From positions 1-22,308 of IMG/VR virus record IMGVR_UViG_3300028558_000274: a DNA stretch of 22,308 nucleotides. One strand, given 5' to 3'. This DNA comes from a virus. Positions 1 to 6,485 of this stretch are shown here, in pieces. The notes beneath the pieces were generated by a model. The model was not told the origin of the DNA and did no database searches. It worked only from the letters and a program-made list of their open reading frames with translations. The translations under genes and the position numbers were made by a program. How positions within the stretch are numbered: position 1 is the stretch's first letter; every line of letters begins with the position of its first letter.

Positions 1-2
1 TT

Positions 3-1745
3 TACCAGAACCCGTATGTGAGCGTTGAGGACATCTATGCTTACGCGATGGACATCATTCGCTCGAACAACCGATTCGGCGGCGTCTATCCGTCCGACCG
101 GTTCTTGCCGATTATCGACCTATACAAACTCTGGCATATGGATAACCGCGCCAAGAGCACCAGTCTCAAGGCGCTGCAGGTCAGCATGCGTTCCGAGTCG
201 GTGATGGAAATGCCGCTGCCGTTCGACCAGCCTTTGACCAGGGCGCAGATCGACCAGTACCTCATTCCGTATAATCGCCACGACGTCGCGGAGACCAAAA
301 AGTTCGCGCACATTTCAATGGACGCGATCAAGTTCCGTATCGGGCTTATGGATACGCTGAAAGGCGACGTGCCGAACTGGAACGACACTAAGATCGGCTC
401 CAAGATTCTCGAACAGCGGCTCGGTATTGATAAATACGCCGGCACGACACGCCGCGACACCATTCCGCTCAACGACATTATTTTCCCATACATCCGGTTC
501 GACCACCCCGAGTTCAACCGCATTCTGAACTGGATGCGCGGACAGACGCTCGCCGCGGACGAACTGACCGAGTCAATCCAGACCAAGGGAGTGTTTACGG
601 GAGTCAAGGCGACGGTCGGCGGTCTCGATTTCCACTTCGGCACGGGTGGAATTCACGGATCCGTCAGCGCGCAGCGGTTCGTCGAGGACGACCGCATTAT
701 CTGCGACATTGACGTCGCGGCGCTGTACCCGTCGATCGCCATCGTGAACGGGCTTTATCCCGAGCACCTGGGAACGCGGTTCGTCGAGGAATATGCGAAG
801 TTGCCAGTGGAGCGCGGCAAGTACGCCAAGGGCACCGTGCAAAACGCCGCGTTCAAGCTCGCCGCGAACGGCACATACGGCAATAGCAACAACGCATATT
901 CGGTGTTCTACGACCCGCGTTTCACCATGCAAATTACCATCAACGGGCAACTTATGCTCTGCATGTTGGCGGAGCGGCTGTTGATGGTGCCGAGCCTGGA
1001 GATAATCCAGATCAACACGGACGGCATCACGTATCGCATTCATCGCGTGATGGCACCGATTGCCGAGCGCGTCCGGTCGGAATGGGAAACCCTCACCAAG
1101 TTGAAGTTGGAGGAGGCGCGCTATCGGCGCATGTGGATCCGCGACGTCAACAACTACATCGCCGAAACGACCGACGGCAAGTTGAAGCTAAAAGGGGCGT
1201 ATTGGTATCCCAAGAACTTCCCCGACGACATCACGAACGCCAGCCCGCCGGCATGGCATAAGGACTTTTCCAACGTCGTCGCCACCAAGGCGGCGGTCGA
1301 CCACATGGTCAACGGGACCGACATCGAGCGGTTCATCTACAGCCACCGCGACCCGTTCGATTTCATGCTGCGCGCCAAGGTGGACCGCTCGTCGCGGCTG
1401 AAGTTGGGCGGGCGCGAAATGCAAAGGATCATGCGCTATTACGTGGCGGTGAACGGCGCCGAACTGAAAAAAATCAGCCCGCCAGTCAAGGGCGCGCGGG
1501 TGGGGGACTGGAAGCGCCGCAACGGGATTAGTGACCAATTGTGGCATGACGTGACACAGGAGGTGGGACCGGGCGTATGGGACGCAAGGATTCACACGGC
1601 GAACAAAAGCAAATACGTCATTCGCGAAATGGCCATCGAGTCCGGGTTCAAGGTGGCGGACTGTTCGGTGGCGGCCGATTTCGATTTTAGCAACGTCGAT
1701 TATGCTTGGTACGTTGACCAGGCGCGGCGGCTGGTGATTCCGTAA
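3..1745 (+). CDS. Family B DNA polymerase (5' partial)
   Basis: Replicative DNA polymerase of the phage. The frame is open to the left edge, so the start and the first exonuclease motif lie outside; the GTG at 18 is probably internal. Counting from that GTG, an exonuclease region is visible: IDLYKLW near 33-39 and an Exo III-like YNRHDVAET at 85-93. Polymerase motif A is DVAALYPS at 232-239, motif B is KLAANGTYGN at 280-289 and motif C is NTDG at 333-336. In families with DTD at motif C the second Asp is the essential metal ligand, and it is kept here while the first is Asn, so activity is plausible. The stop TAA shares its last A with the ATG of the next gene (VRR-NUC), suggesting a replication operon. 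Family assignment is firm; subfamily is not determined. Confidence 0.93.
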   Translation, partial: YQNPYVSVEDIYAYAMDIIRSNNRFGGVYPSDRFLPIIDLYKLWHMDNRAKSTSLKALQVSMRSESVMEMPLPFDQPLTRAQIDQYLIPYNRHDVAETKKFAHISMDAIKFRIGLMDTLKGDVPNWNDTKIGSKILEQRLGIDKYAGTTRRDTIPLNDIIFPYIRFDHPEFNRILNWMRGQTLAADELTESIQTKGVFTGVKATVGGLDFHFGTGGIHGSVSAQRFVEDDRIICDIDVAALYPSIAIVNGLYPEHLGTRFVEEYAKLPVERGKYAKGTVQNAAFKLAANGTYGNSNNAYSVFYDPRFTMQITINGQLMLCMLAERLLMVPSLEIIQINTDGITYRIHRVMAPIAERVRSEWETLTKLKLEEARYRRMWIRDVNNYIAETTDGKLKLKGAYWYPKNFPDDITNASPPAWHKDFSNVVATKAAVDHMVNGTDIERFIYSHRDPFDFMLRAKVDRSSRLKLGGREMQRIMRYYVAVNGAELKKISPPVKGARVGDWKRRNGISDQLWHDVTQEVGPGVWDARIHTANKSKYVIREMAIESGFKVADCSVAADFDFSNVDYAWYVDQARRLVIP

Positions 1746-2116
1746 TGGCCCGCGCGCCCCTAGAGCACGATCTACAGCGCGCATTTATTATATGGGCGCG
1801 CGGCCACAAGAACCTGTCGCCGGCGCTCCTGCCCGGCGTCGTGTGCTGGTCGGTGCCCAACGGCGGCACCCGCGACGGGTTCGAGGCCAAGCGGCTCAAA
1901 GAGGAGGGGATACTGGCGGGCATCCCCGACGTGCATTTGCTTTGGGGCGCCCTCCACTGCCTCGAATTCAAGACCGCCACGGGCCGGCTATCCCCCGCCC
2001 AAGTGGACCTGCACCCCCGCCTAGTCGCCGCCGGGGCGCGTGTGGCCACGGCCTATTCGCTGGACGAGGCGAAGCAAATTGTCCGCGCTTGGGGGTTGAC
2101 AATACACGGTCGGTGA
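1745..2116 (+). CDS. VRR-NUC domain nuclease
   Basis: A 123-aa single-domain nuclease of the PD-(D/E)xK superfamily, VRR-NUC type, a group that in phages is linked to DNA replication, recombination or branched-DNA processing. Visible motifs in order are PNGG at 38-41, GIPD at 59-62 (metal-binding Asp), the catalytic pair ExK at 74-76 in LEFKT, and the GRLSPAQ segment at 80-86 that ends the core. The length fits stand-alone phage VRR-NUC proteins. The ATG overlaps the polymerase stop by 1 nt (TAATG), so translation is probably coupled and the protein likely works with the polymerase. The exact DNA substrate cannot be read from sequence. Confidence 0.9.
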   Translation: MARAPLEHDLQRAFIIWARGHKNLSPALLPGVVCWSVPNGGTRDGFEAKRLKEEGILAGIPDVHLLWGALHCLEFKTATGRLSPAQVDLHPRLVAAGARVATAYSLDEAKQIVRAWGLTIHGR

Positions 2117-2123
2117 GTAGGAT
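2096..2123 (+). promoter_or_regulatory. Sigma-70-like promoter, + strand
   Basis: TTGACA at 2096-2101, a 16-nt spacer and TAGGAT at 2118-2123. It overlaps the end of the VRR-NUC gene and faces the small HTH gene and the peptidase/methyltransferase/integrase genes. The -35 box is inside a copy of the recurring 12-mer TTGAYAATACWC. Inferred from box match and spacing only. Confidence 0.5.
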
Positions 2124-2158
2124 GCGTCCAGTAGCAATGCCCAAGCAGTGAGTTCGCT

Positions 2159-2392
2159 TTGTACGACCGTTCCGACACGACATGGCTGTTCCGTTTCTAT
2201 TCTGGCGACGCACTTAGCGACATCGGCGCGTCGTTGTTTCGAAGCGGGATGGCGATTTCCACCCGCATCCGAGACGCCGGTCTGCCTCGCCGTCCGCGCG
2301 GAAACTTCAACGCCCCCGTTCGGGAACAGTGGCTCCAACGTCCCGACATCGTCGCACTGCGCAACAAGTACCGACCTAGAGAGGCAGCATGA
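2159..2392 (+). CDS. Small helix-turn-helix protein
   Basis: A 77-aa protein whose residues about 13-45 (YSGDALSDIGASLFRSGMAI, then RIRDAGLPRR) resemble a homeodomain-like helix-turn-helix with the usual pattern of G-x-S/A-hydrophobic-D-I-G, followed by a recognition helix and a terminal R-x-AGLP. A DNA-binding role, perhaps in control of the downstream operon, is inferred. The only usable start in this frame after the TAG at 2132 is TTG 2159; no clear ribosome binding site precedes it. A promoter lies directly upstream. The stop overlaps the next ATG as ATGA, which supports it being a real coupled gene. Confidence 0.6.
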   Translation: MYDRSDTTWLFRFYSGDALSDIGASLFRSGMAISTRIRDAGLPRRPRGNFNAPVREQWLQRPDIVALRNKYRPREAA

Positions 2393-2958
2393 TCTTCCCG
2401 TATCGCATTCGCCACGATGTTGTCTTGCGCGCCTTGGTCGTCGTTGGCGTGATCTTGGCGACTGTAATCGCCCTGTCCATGAGCGCGGCGCATGCAAGCC
2501 CAATCGAGTGCGGGCGGTTCGGCTGTTCAGACTGGTCGCGCCACGCCGCACCCGTCGTCAGCAAGCGGCACCACGCCCGCCACCATGCCGCTCACGACGC
2601 CAACGGCAACATTGCGGACAGCCGCTACTGCCACCCTGAGACTGCCGCCGGTCGCATCACGATCGCCTGTGACCTAGCGCCGAAGATGGTCGGCTTCATC
2701 AATGACGTCGTGGCGCGCGGCTTCAGGGGGCCGGTGCATTGCCTTTCCTATTCCAAGAGCCACGTTGCGCACAGCCTGCACTTCCGCGGCGAGGCGTGCG
2801 ACTTCGCGCAACGCGGATGGGGGCGGACGGTTCCGGTGATGCGGCGGGTGGCCGATCTGGCGGCGAAATGGGGTCTGCGCGACGGCTGCACATTTCGGGA
2901 CTGCGGGCATGTTGATTCGGGTAGGTCGATCGGTCGGGTTCGGATGGTGCGGCGGTGA
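2389..2958 (+). CDS. Secreted M15-like zinc peptidase
   Basis: A 189-aa exported protein. Residues about 11-36 form a signal peptide ending near AHA-S. After a His-rich stretch (HHARHHAAHD, 61-70) comes a compact domain with the D-Ala-D-Ala carboxypeptidase/M15 signature: SLHFRGEACD at 129-138 fits SxHxxGxAxD, and GHVD at 173-176 supplies a further zinc ligand. Six or more Cys residues suggest periplasmic disulfides. Members of this fold cut or bind peptidoglycan peptides. The ATG has AGAGAGG upstream and overlaps the preceding stop (ATGA). Its place in the early/integration operon instead of the lysis cassette is unusual and suggests lysogenic conversion or a wall-modifying role. Alternative: a catalytically inactive wall-binding protein. 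Confidence 0.7.
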   Translation: MIFPYRIRHDVVLRALVVVGVILATVIALSMSAAHASPIECGRFGCSDWSRHAAPVVSKRHHARHHAAHDANGNIADSRYCHPETAAGRITIACDLAPKMVGFINDVVARGFRGPVHCLSYSKSHVAHSLHFRGEACDFAQRGWGRTVPVMRRVADLAAKWGLRDGCTFRDCGHVDSGRSIGRVRMVRR

Positions 2959-3149
2959 CCATGAAGCGCGACAAAATCAAGATCGCCGTATCGCTCTGCG
3001 TTCTCGCTGTGGTTTTGACTTGGGCCTATCTCTATCCATCGCCGGAGGGGCGATGCGTGTCGGAGGAGATATGGGAGGACGGAGGATTCGCGCTCTTTGC
3101 TGTTCCGCCCACCAAACACCTCTATTGCACGCATTGGGTCTATCGTTGA
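2955..3149 (+). CDS. Small membrane protein, unknown function
   Basis: A protein of 62 to 64 aa. The GTG at 2955 overlaps the preceding TGA as GTGA, matching the style of the operon; ATG 2961 is the alternative start. Residues about 9-26 (IAVSLCVLAVVLTWAYLY) form one hydrophobic segment, preceded by Lys/Arg residues, which predicts an anchored protein with a short, two-cysteine outer domain ending in HWVYR. I do not recognise a family. Its position between a secreted peptidase and a methyltransferase, with overlaps on both sides (GTGA in, TTGA out), supports it being real. Confidence 0.5.
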   Translation: MTMKRDKIKIAVSLCVLAVVLTWAYLYPSPEGRCVSEEIWEDGGFALFAVPPTKHLYCTHWVYR

Positions 3150-4105
3150 CCGTCCGCCTCTACATCGGCGACGTACGGTCGGAGCTGCGGCGCATCGCGT
3201 CGAACAGCGTTCATTGCGCCGTGACGTCGCCGCCATATTTCGGACTGCGCGACTACGGATGCGCTGGCCAGATCGGCTTAGAGCCGACACCCGACGACTA
3301 CGTTGCGGAAATGGTCGCGGTGTTTCGCGAGGTGCAGCGAGTGCTGCGTCCAGACGGAACGCTGTGGCTGAACTTGGGGGATAGTTACGCCGGCGGAGGG
3401 TGTGGCGCTCGTGACCCGGAACGCTGGCCTAAACAATCGCGATCGGCTGGTACGACGATGCCGATTCACTCCAAAAAACAGACGGGTCTTAAAAACAAAG
3501 ACCGCCTGATGATCCCCGCCCGCGTCGCGCTGGCACTGCAAGCCGATGGCTGGTATTTGCGCGACGAAATCATTTGGCACAAGCCGAACCCGATGCCCGT
3601 GAGTGTGACCGATCGCACCACGCCAGCGCATGAAATGCTCTACATGCTGTCGAAATCGGCGCGGTACTATTACGACATGGAGCAAATTCGCGAACCGTTG
3701 AGCGAAAGTACGCTTAAACGGTGGAAAGGTGTTCCAACTCGTACTGGCCCGAACGGCACAGATACCGTGGCGCGATCAACGCCGACCGGTAAAGAAACGA
3801 CTTGCGGTGCCAATCCCGCCGGACGCCAGCCTCGCTCCGTGTGGTCGATACCCACTCGCCCGTTCAAAGGCGCGCATTTCGCCACGTTCCCGCCCGACCT
3901 GATTCGACCGTGCATTCTCGCCGGCTGCCCCAAGGGCGGCACAGTCCTTGACCCCTTTTTCGGAGCGGGCACCACTGGCGTTGTGGCGAACGAACTTGGT
4001 CGCAACGCAGTCGGCGTCGAGTTGAACCAGGAATATGCCGCCATCGCACTTGAACGCATCTTGGCGGCGCAGGGCGCGAACCGGCGGTTACAGGTGGCGG
4101 CGTGA
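3146..4105 (+). CDS. DNA methyltransferase, beta group (N4-cytosine or N6-adenine)
   Basis: A 319-aa site-specific DNA methyltransferase of the N4/N6 family (N6_N4_Mtase). Catalytic motif IV, TSPPY, is at 27-31, before the SAM-binding motif I, DPFFGAGTT at 269-277: the beta-group order. The SPPY form favours N4-cytosine, whereas DPPY is usual for N6-adenine, but specificity cannot be settled by eye. The middle (about 85-235) holds the variable target-recognition part. Start is TTG 3146, overlapping the preceding stop as TTGA; longer in-frame starts would run far into the upstream gene and precede the conserved RLYIGDV start of the fold. No restriction enzyme is nearby, so it is an orphan methylase, probably for protection from host restriction or for regulation. 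Confidence 0.9.
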   Translation: MTVRLYIGDVRSELRRIASNSVHCAVTSPPYFGLRDYGCAGQIGLEPTPDDYVAEMVAVFREVQRVLRPDGTLWLNLGDSYAGGGCGARDPERWPKQSRSAGTTMPIHSKKQTGLKNKDRLMIPARVALALQADGWYLRDEIIWHKPNPMPVSVTDRTTPAHEMLYMLSKSARYYYDMEQIREPLSESTLKRWKGVPTRTGPNGTDTVARSTPTGKETTCGANPAGRQPRSVWSIPTRPFKGAHFATFPPDLIRPCILAGCPKGGTVLDPFFGAGTTGVVANELGRNAVGVELNQEYAAIALERILAAQGANRRLQVAA

Positions 4106-4419
4106 CCCTCATCCCCCTGTCCGAAGCCGCCGCCCAAATCCCCGGCGCCACCTCTCAGACCTTGCTCCGCCGGGCGCGGCAGGGTAGGTTGACAGTGTAC
4201 CGGGTGGGTCGATCATACGCGACAACGCCCGAGGCTGTTGCGGAGATGGTGGAATCTTGTCGCGTCGCGCCAAAGGGCCTCGACTCTGGCTTAGACCAGC
4301 CCGTCACGATGCGGCCGGCACCGTCACACATCTCGCGACCTGGATCATCCGAGACGGACAGCGCGCAAAGGGAACTGGATGCGGCGCTGGCGAAACTAAA
4401 GAAGCCGAAAGGGCGCTAG
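4102..4419 (+). CDS. Excisionase-like HTH DNA-binding protein
   Basis: A 105-aa protein whose first 53 residues resemble MerR/AlpA-type excisionases: LSEAAAQIP, then SQTLLRRARQGRLTVYRVGR and a PEAVAEMV tail, that is, a recognition helix followed by a wing ending in VGRSY. These proteins bind near attachment sites and turn integrase toward excision. The rest is low-complexity and ends in KKPKGR. The start is GTG 4102 overlapping the methyltransferase stop (GTGA). The last 163 nt also encode, in another frame, the N-terminus of the integrase. Position just before int supports a recombination directionality role. Confidence 0.7.
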   Translation: MTLIPLSEAAAQIPGATSQTLLRRARQGRLTVYRVGRSYATTPEAVAEMVESCRVAPKGLDSGLDQPVTMRPAPSHISRPGSSETDSAQRELDAALAKLKKPKGR

Positions 4420-5420
4420 CCGCCTACATCGATTCCAAGCACACATCGCACGTTATTTCGACCAAGCGCGACCCCGCCTTTATCCTGGTCGACGACGTGC
4501 TCGCGATATACGCCCGCGACATCGCGCCCAAGCACGCACGCCCCGACGAAACCGCAGCCCGCATAAAGCGGTTGGCGGCGTTCTGGCACGCCCGCAGGCT
4601 ATCTGAGGTAACCGGGCAGACGTGCCGCGAATACGCACGAAAGCGTGGTGGCGGTGCGCGGCGAGAACTGGAGGAGTTGCGCGCGGCGATCAACTATCAC
4701 CGCCGAGAGGGGCTGCACGACAAGATCGTCTCGGTGGTGCTTCCGGCGAAACCGCCATCCCGCGAACGCTGGCTATCGCGCGAGGAAGCCGCGCGCTTGA
4801 TCCTGACCGCGTGGCGGCACAAGGACGACAACCCGTTTCAGCGGCGCACCTGGCGCCATGTGGCCAAGTTCATGCTAGTCGCCCGGTACATGGGGTCGCG
4901 AGCCGCGGTCATCTGCGGCGCGTCGATCGAACCCAAGCGTCCGGCCGGCAAGCCGTGGATTGATTTGACCACGGGCGTTTTCCACGGGCGCCCGCAGGGG
5001 CACCGGGACACCAAAAAGCGGCGGCAGACAGTTCGGGTGCCTGACCCGCTTTTGGCGCACCTACGGCGATGGCAGCGGCTCGGGCAACGCTACGCTGTGG
5101 AGTGGCGCGGCAAGCCCGTCACGCGCGTTTCCAAGGGTCACGCGGCGGCGGTCGCCGCGGCGGAGTTGGAGCCGGACGTCACGCCGCACACATGGCGGCA
5201 CACGGTCGCCTCTTGGGCAATGCAGCGCGGCGCGGATCCCGGTGAGACTGCCGAATTCCTAGCCATGTCCTACGAGACGCTAATCCGGGTCTATGGTCAT
5301 TTCCGGCCGAACCAATTTGCGAGCGTTCACGCGGCGCTGGCGAGCGACGGCAAGCGCCACAGGACCGCCACAGATAACCGTGAACGCGAAGGCAACTCAC
5401 GCGACCGCAGTACACGCTAA
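4257..5420 (+). CDS. int: Tyrosine recombinase, phage integrase
   Basis: A 387-aa site-specific integrase. The N-terminal 60 residues form an arm-binding-like module (MSRRAKGPRLW, then RGTGC-type GTGCGAGE and an AEx2L helix). A SAM-like core-binding domain spans about 73-160 and the catalytic domain about 170-360. Catalytic residues visible are Arg in GSRAAVI (about 215), a Lys in TKKRRQ (about 253-254), HTWRH (His311, Arg314) and the nucleophile Tyr346 in RVYGHF. The start TTG 4257 with GGTGGA upstream is supported by homology of its first 50 residues with the protein starting at 5663. It lies 163 nt inside the xis-like gene. The attP core begins 35 nt after its stop, and an arm-type repeat pair lies in its 3' end. 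Confidence 0.93.
   Translation: MSRRAKGPRLWLRPARHDAAGTVTHLATWIIRDGQRAKGTGCGAGETKEAERALAAYIDSKHTSHVISTKRDPAFILVDDVLAIYARDIAPKHARPDETAARIKRLAAFWHARRLSEVTGQTCREYARKRGGGARRELEELRAAINYHRREGLHDKIVSVVLPAKPPSRERWLSREEAARLILTAWRHKDDNPFQRRTWRHVAKFMLVARYMGSRAAVICGASIEPKRPAGKPWIDLTTGVFHGRPQGHRDTKKRRQTVRVPDPLLAHLRRWQRLGQRYAVEWRGKPVTRVSKGHAAAVAAAELEPDVTPHTWRHTVASWAMQRGADPGETAEFLAMSYETLIRVYGHFRPNQFASVHAALASDGKRHRTATDNREREGNSRDRSTR
5355..5374 (+). repeat. Left arm-type direct repeats of attP
   Basis: Two direct copies of CGCCACAG at 5355-5362 and 5366-5373, 11 bp apart (one helical turn), inside the integrase 3' end. The second is part of the 11-mer ACCGCCACAGA (5364-5374), which recurs exactly at 5552-5562 beyond the core. 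Interpreted as integrase arm sites from placement and repetition. Confidence 0.55.
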
Positions 5421-5455
5421 GGCACTGTAATCGCTATGTCTGCTCGCTGGGGTAA

Positions 5456-5504
5456 CACGTTCGGGACGTGGGGGTCGCAGGTTCAAATCCTGCCACTCCG
5501 ACCA
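5456..5504 (+). other. attP core: 3' half of tRNA-Pro(CGG)
   Basis: The segment folds as the 3' part of a tRNA. Anticodon stem CACG/CGTG encloses the 7-nt loop TTCGGGA (5460-5466) with anticodon CGG at 5462-5464. The T-arm is GCAGG-TTCAAAT-CCTGC (5477-5493), and the acceptor 3' strand CACTCCG, discriminator A and CCA end at 5504. Upstream sequence does not form a D-arm or the matching CGGAGTG acceptor strand, so this is not a complete tRNA gene. Phages that integrate in tRNA genes carry exactly such a 3' segment so that the host tRNA is rebuilt. It lies between the integrase gene and further phage genes, with paired repeats on each side, so it is best read as attP. Confidence 0.85.
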
Positions 5505-5541
5505 ATCAAATCAAGGGCTTAGGTTTTCCCGACCGACCTAC

Positions 5542-5562
5542 CGCCACCAGAACCGCCACAGA
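5542..5562 (+). repeat. Right arm-type direct repeats of attP
   Basis: CGCCACCAG at 5542-5550 and CGCCACAG at 5554-5561, 12 bp apart and in the same orientation as the left pair. The 11-mer ACCGCCACAGA at 5552-5562 is identical to that at 5364-5374. The pair begins 37 nt after the tRNA CCA. Interpreted as arm-type integrase sites. Confidence 0.55.
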
Positions 5563-5596
5563 ATGCCATCAATCTTTGACGCTTATTGCTACCCCG

Positions 5597-5638
5597 TTGA
5601 CTTTTCGCGCACAATCGAGTAAATTGTCAACTATTGAC
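5597..5638 (+). promoter_or_regulatory. Promoter plus dyad operator before the GIY-YIG gene
   Basis: TTGACT (5597-5602), a 17-nt spacer and TAAATT (5620-5625) form a sigma-70-like promoter. Immediately after the -10 lies the perfect dyad GTCAA-CTA-TTGAC (5626-5638), whose arms extend imperfectly outward. The dyad matches GTTAA-CAC-TTAAC at 6426-6438 as GTYAAnnnTTRAC, so the same repressor may bind both. Functional role is inferred. Confidence 0.45.
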
Positions 5639-5662
5639 GATTATAATGTGCGGAGCGACGAA

Positions 5663-6097
5663 ATGTCCCGAAGATCGAAAGGCCCCCGCCTGTGGTTTAA
5701 TCGCAAGCGAAATCTTTGGTTTATCCTCGATACGCCGAACATTCAGCGCGGGACGGGATGCAAGATCGGCGAGCGCGAGGAGGCCGAAAACCTCCTGTTC
5801 AAATACATCGAGGAAAACGGCCGAAATCACTACGTCTATTTCGTGACTGCCGATGCCCCAGATTTCCCGGTCAAGATCGGAATTTCGCTTAAGTTCAGGC
5901 AGCGCATAAACGACTTGCAGACCGCCTTACCTTACGAGATTCAGACGCTCGCCATTCACCCGACAAAGGACGCGATTTTTGAGCGCCGGCTGCACCGGAA
6001 GTTCGACCATCTCCACATCCGCGGAGAGTGGTTCCGCCGCACGCCCGAACTATTGGCGTATATCGAATCACTGGTCACGACCGACCAGGCGGCGTAG
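5663..6097 (+). CDS. Integrase-arm-domain / T5orf172 (GIY-YIG-like) fusion
   Basis: A 144-aa two-part protein. Residues 1-50 (MSRRSKGPRLW, then RGTGC at 29-33, GEREEAE, and a KYIE helix) are clearly homologous to the first 60 residues of the integrase of this phage. Residues 57-137 are a T5orf172/MUG113 domain of the GIY-YIG superfamily: YVYFV (57-61), VKIGIS (70-75), R near 79-81 (FRQRINDLQ), ERRLHRKF (107-114) and GEWF (121-124), which line up with the GIY, YIG, Arg and Glu positions of the nuclease core. ATG 5663 has GGAG upstream at good spacing; longer starts would run into the att core. A role in recombination, att-site control or DNA cleavage is inferred; the catalytic state is unknown. 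Confidence 0.75.
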   Translation: MSRRSKGPRLWFNRKRNLWFILDTPNIQRGTGCKIGEREEAENLLFKYIEENGRNHYVYFVTADAPDFPVKIGISLKFRQRINDLQTALPYEIQTLAIHPTKDAIFERRLHRKFDHLHIRGEWFRRTPELLAYIESLVTTDQAA

Positions 6098-6115
6098 CCG
6101 CCGCCGCCGCCGCCC

Positions 6116-6352
6116 CTAAGTCTCATCCCAAATAATTCCACGGCTATTTCCCGAAAATGTGAAGCGCACGCCCTCGCGTTCGTAGTATCCTTGCAAGCGT
6201 GCGCGCAAATCGAGACTCGCCTGTCCTTCCTCGACGCGCCGGATAGAACTGTCTGAAACGCCCGATCGGTCGGCGAGCCGCCGCACCGAGAGCGACAGTA
6301 CCGCACGCGCCGCACGCGCCTGGCGCGGCGACATCGCCCTAATCGTCTGCAT
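6116..6352 (-). CDS. Small XRE-family HTH regulator (repressor candidate)
   Basis: A 78-aa DNA-binding protein. Residues 8-43 form a helix-turn-helix of the Cro/CI (XRE) type: SPRQARAARAVLSLSVRRLA, then a turn with GVSDSSIRRVEEGQ. The tail is short (YYEREGVRFTFSG) without a peptidase or dimerisation domain, as in many small alphaproteobacterial regulators. ATG 6352 is chosen because GGGGGT precedes it; an in-frame ATG at 6391 would add 13 residues but has no ribosome binding site. It faces away from the + gene at 6552 across a region with several dyads, the usual layout of a lysogeny switch. It converges with the GIY-YIG gene, 18 nt away across a (CCG)5 run. Confidence 0.75.
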   Translation of the reverse strand: MQTIRAMSPRQARAARAVLSLSVRRLADRSGVSDSSIRRVEEGQASLDLRARLQGYYEREGVRFTFSGNSRGIIWDET

Positions 6353-6425
6353 TTGCACCGACCCCCAAGAGTCACTCTCGGCGCGCAACATGGCGAAAAT
6401 TCACGGTTTTTCAATGCTTGTCGCT

Positions 6426-6485
6426 GTTAACACTTAACCGGGAACCTGTGAACTATAATTCAACCGACCGTGAGCAAATTTTGCT
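6426..6485. promoter_or_regulatory. Operator-like dyad array in the divergent intergenic region
   Basis: Three dyads lie in an AT-rich gap: GTTAA-CAC-TTAAC (6426-6438), TGAA-CTATAA-TTCA (6449-6462) and AGCAAA-T-TTTGCT (6473-6485). Their centres are about 23-24 bp apart. A TATAAT (6454-6459) lies in the middle one. The sequences differ from each other, so one binding protein for all three is not shown. The gap 6392-6551 holds no other gene that I can support except a possible 7-codon ORF (6532-6555) whose stop overlaps the next GTG. Confidence 0.4.

Noticed and set aside
2148-2639. 163-aa + ORF from GTG 2148
   Set aside because: It overlaps both the small HTH gene and the M15-like peptidase out of frame and has low-complexity Arg/Pro composition; a shadow.
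5428-5504. Complete tRNA-Pro gene
   Set aside because: Only the anticodon arm to CCA fits; no D-arm or matching 5' acceptor strand exists upstream, so it is an att fragment.
5421-5662. Prophage-chromosome boundary
   Set aside because: Phage-type genes continue on both sides (integrase/polymerase left, control/lysis/tail right) with no bacterial genes.
6098-6112. (CCG)5 run as a functional repeat
   Set aside because: Short trinucleotide run between two convergent stops in a GC-rich genome; it forms no hairpin with a U-tract.
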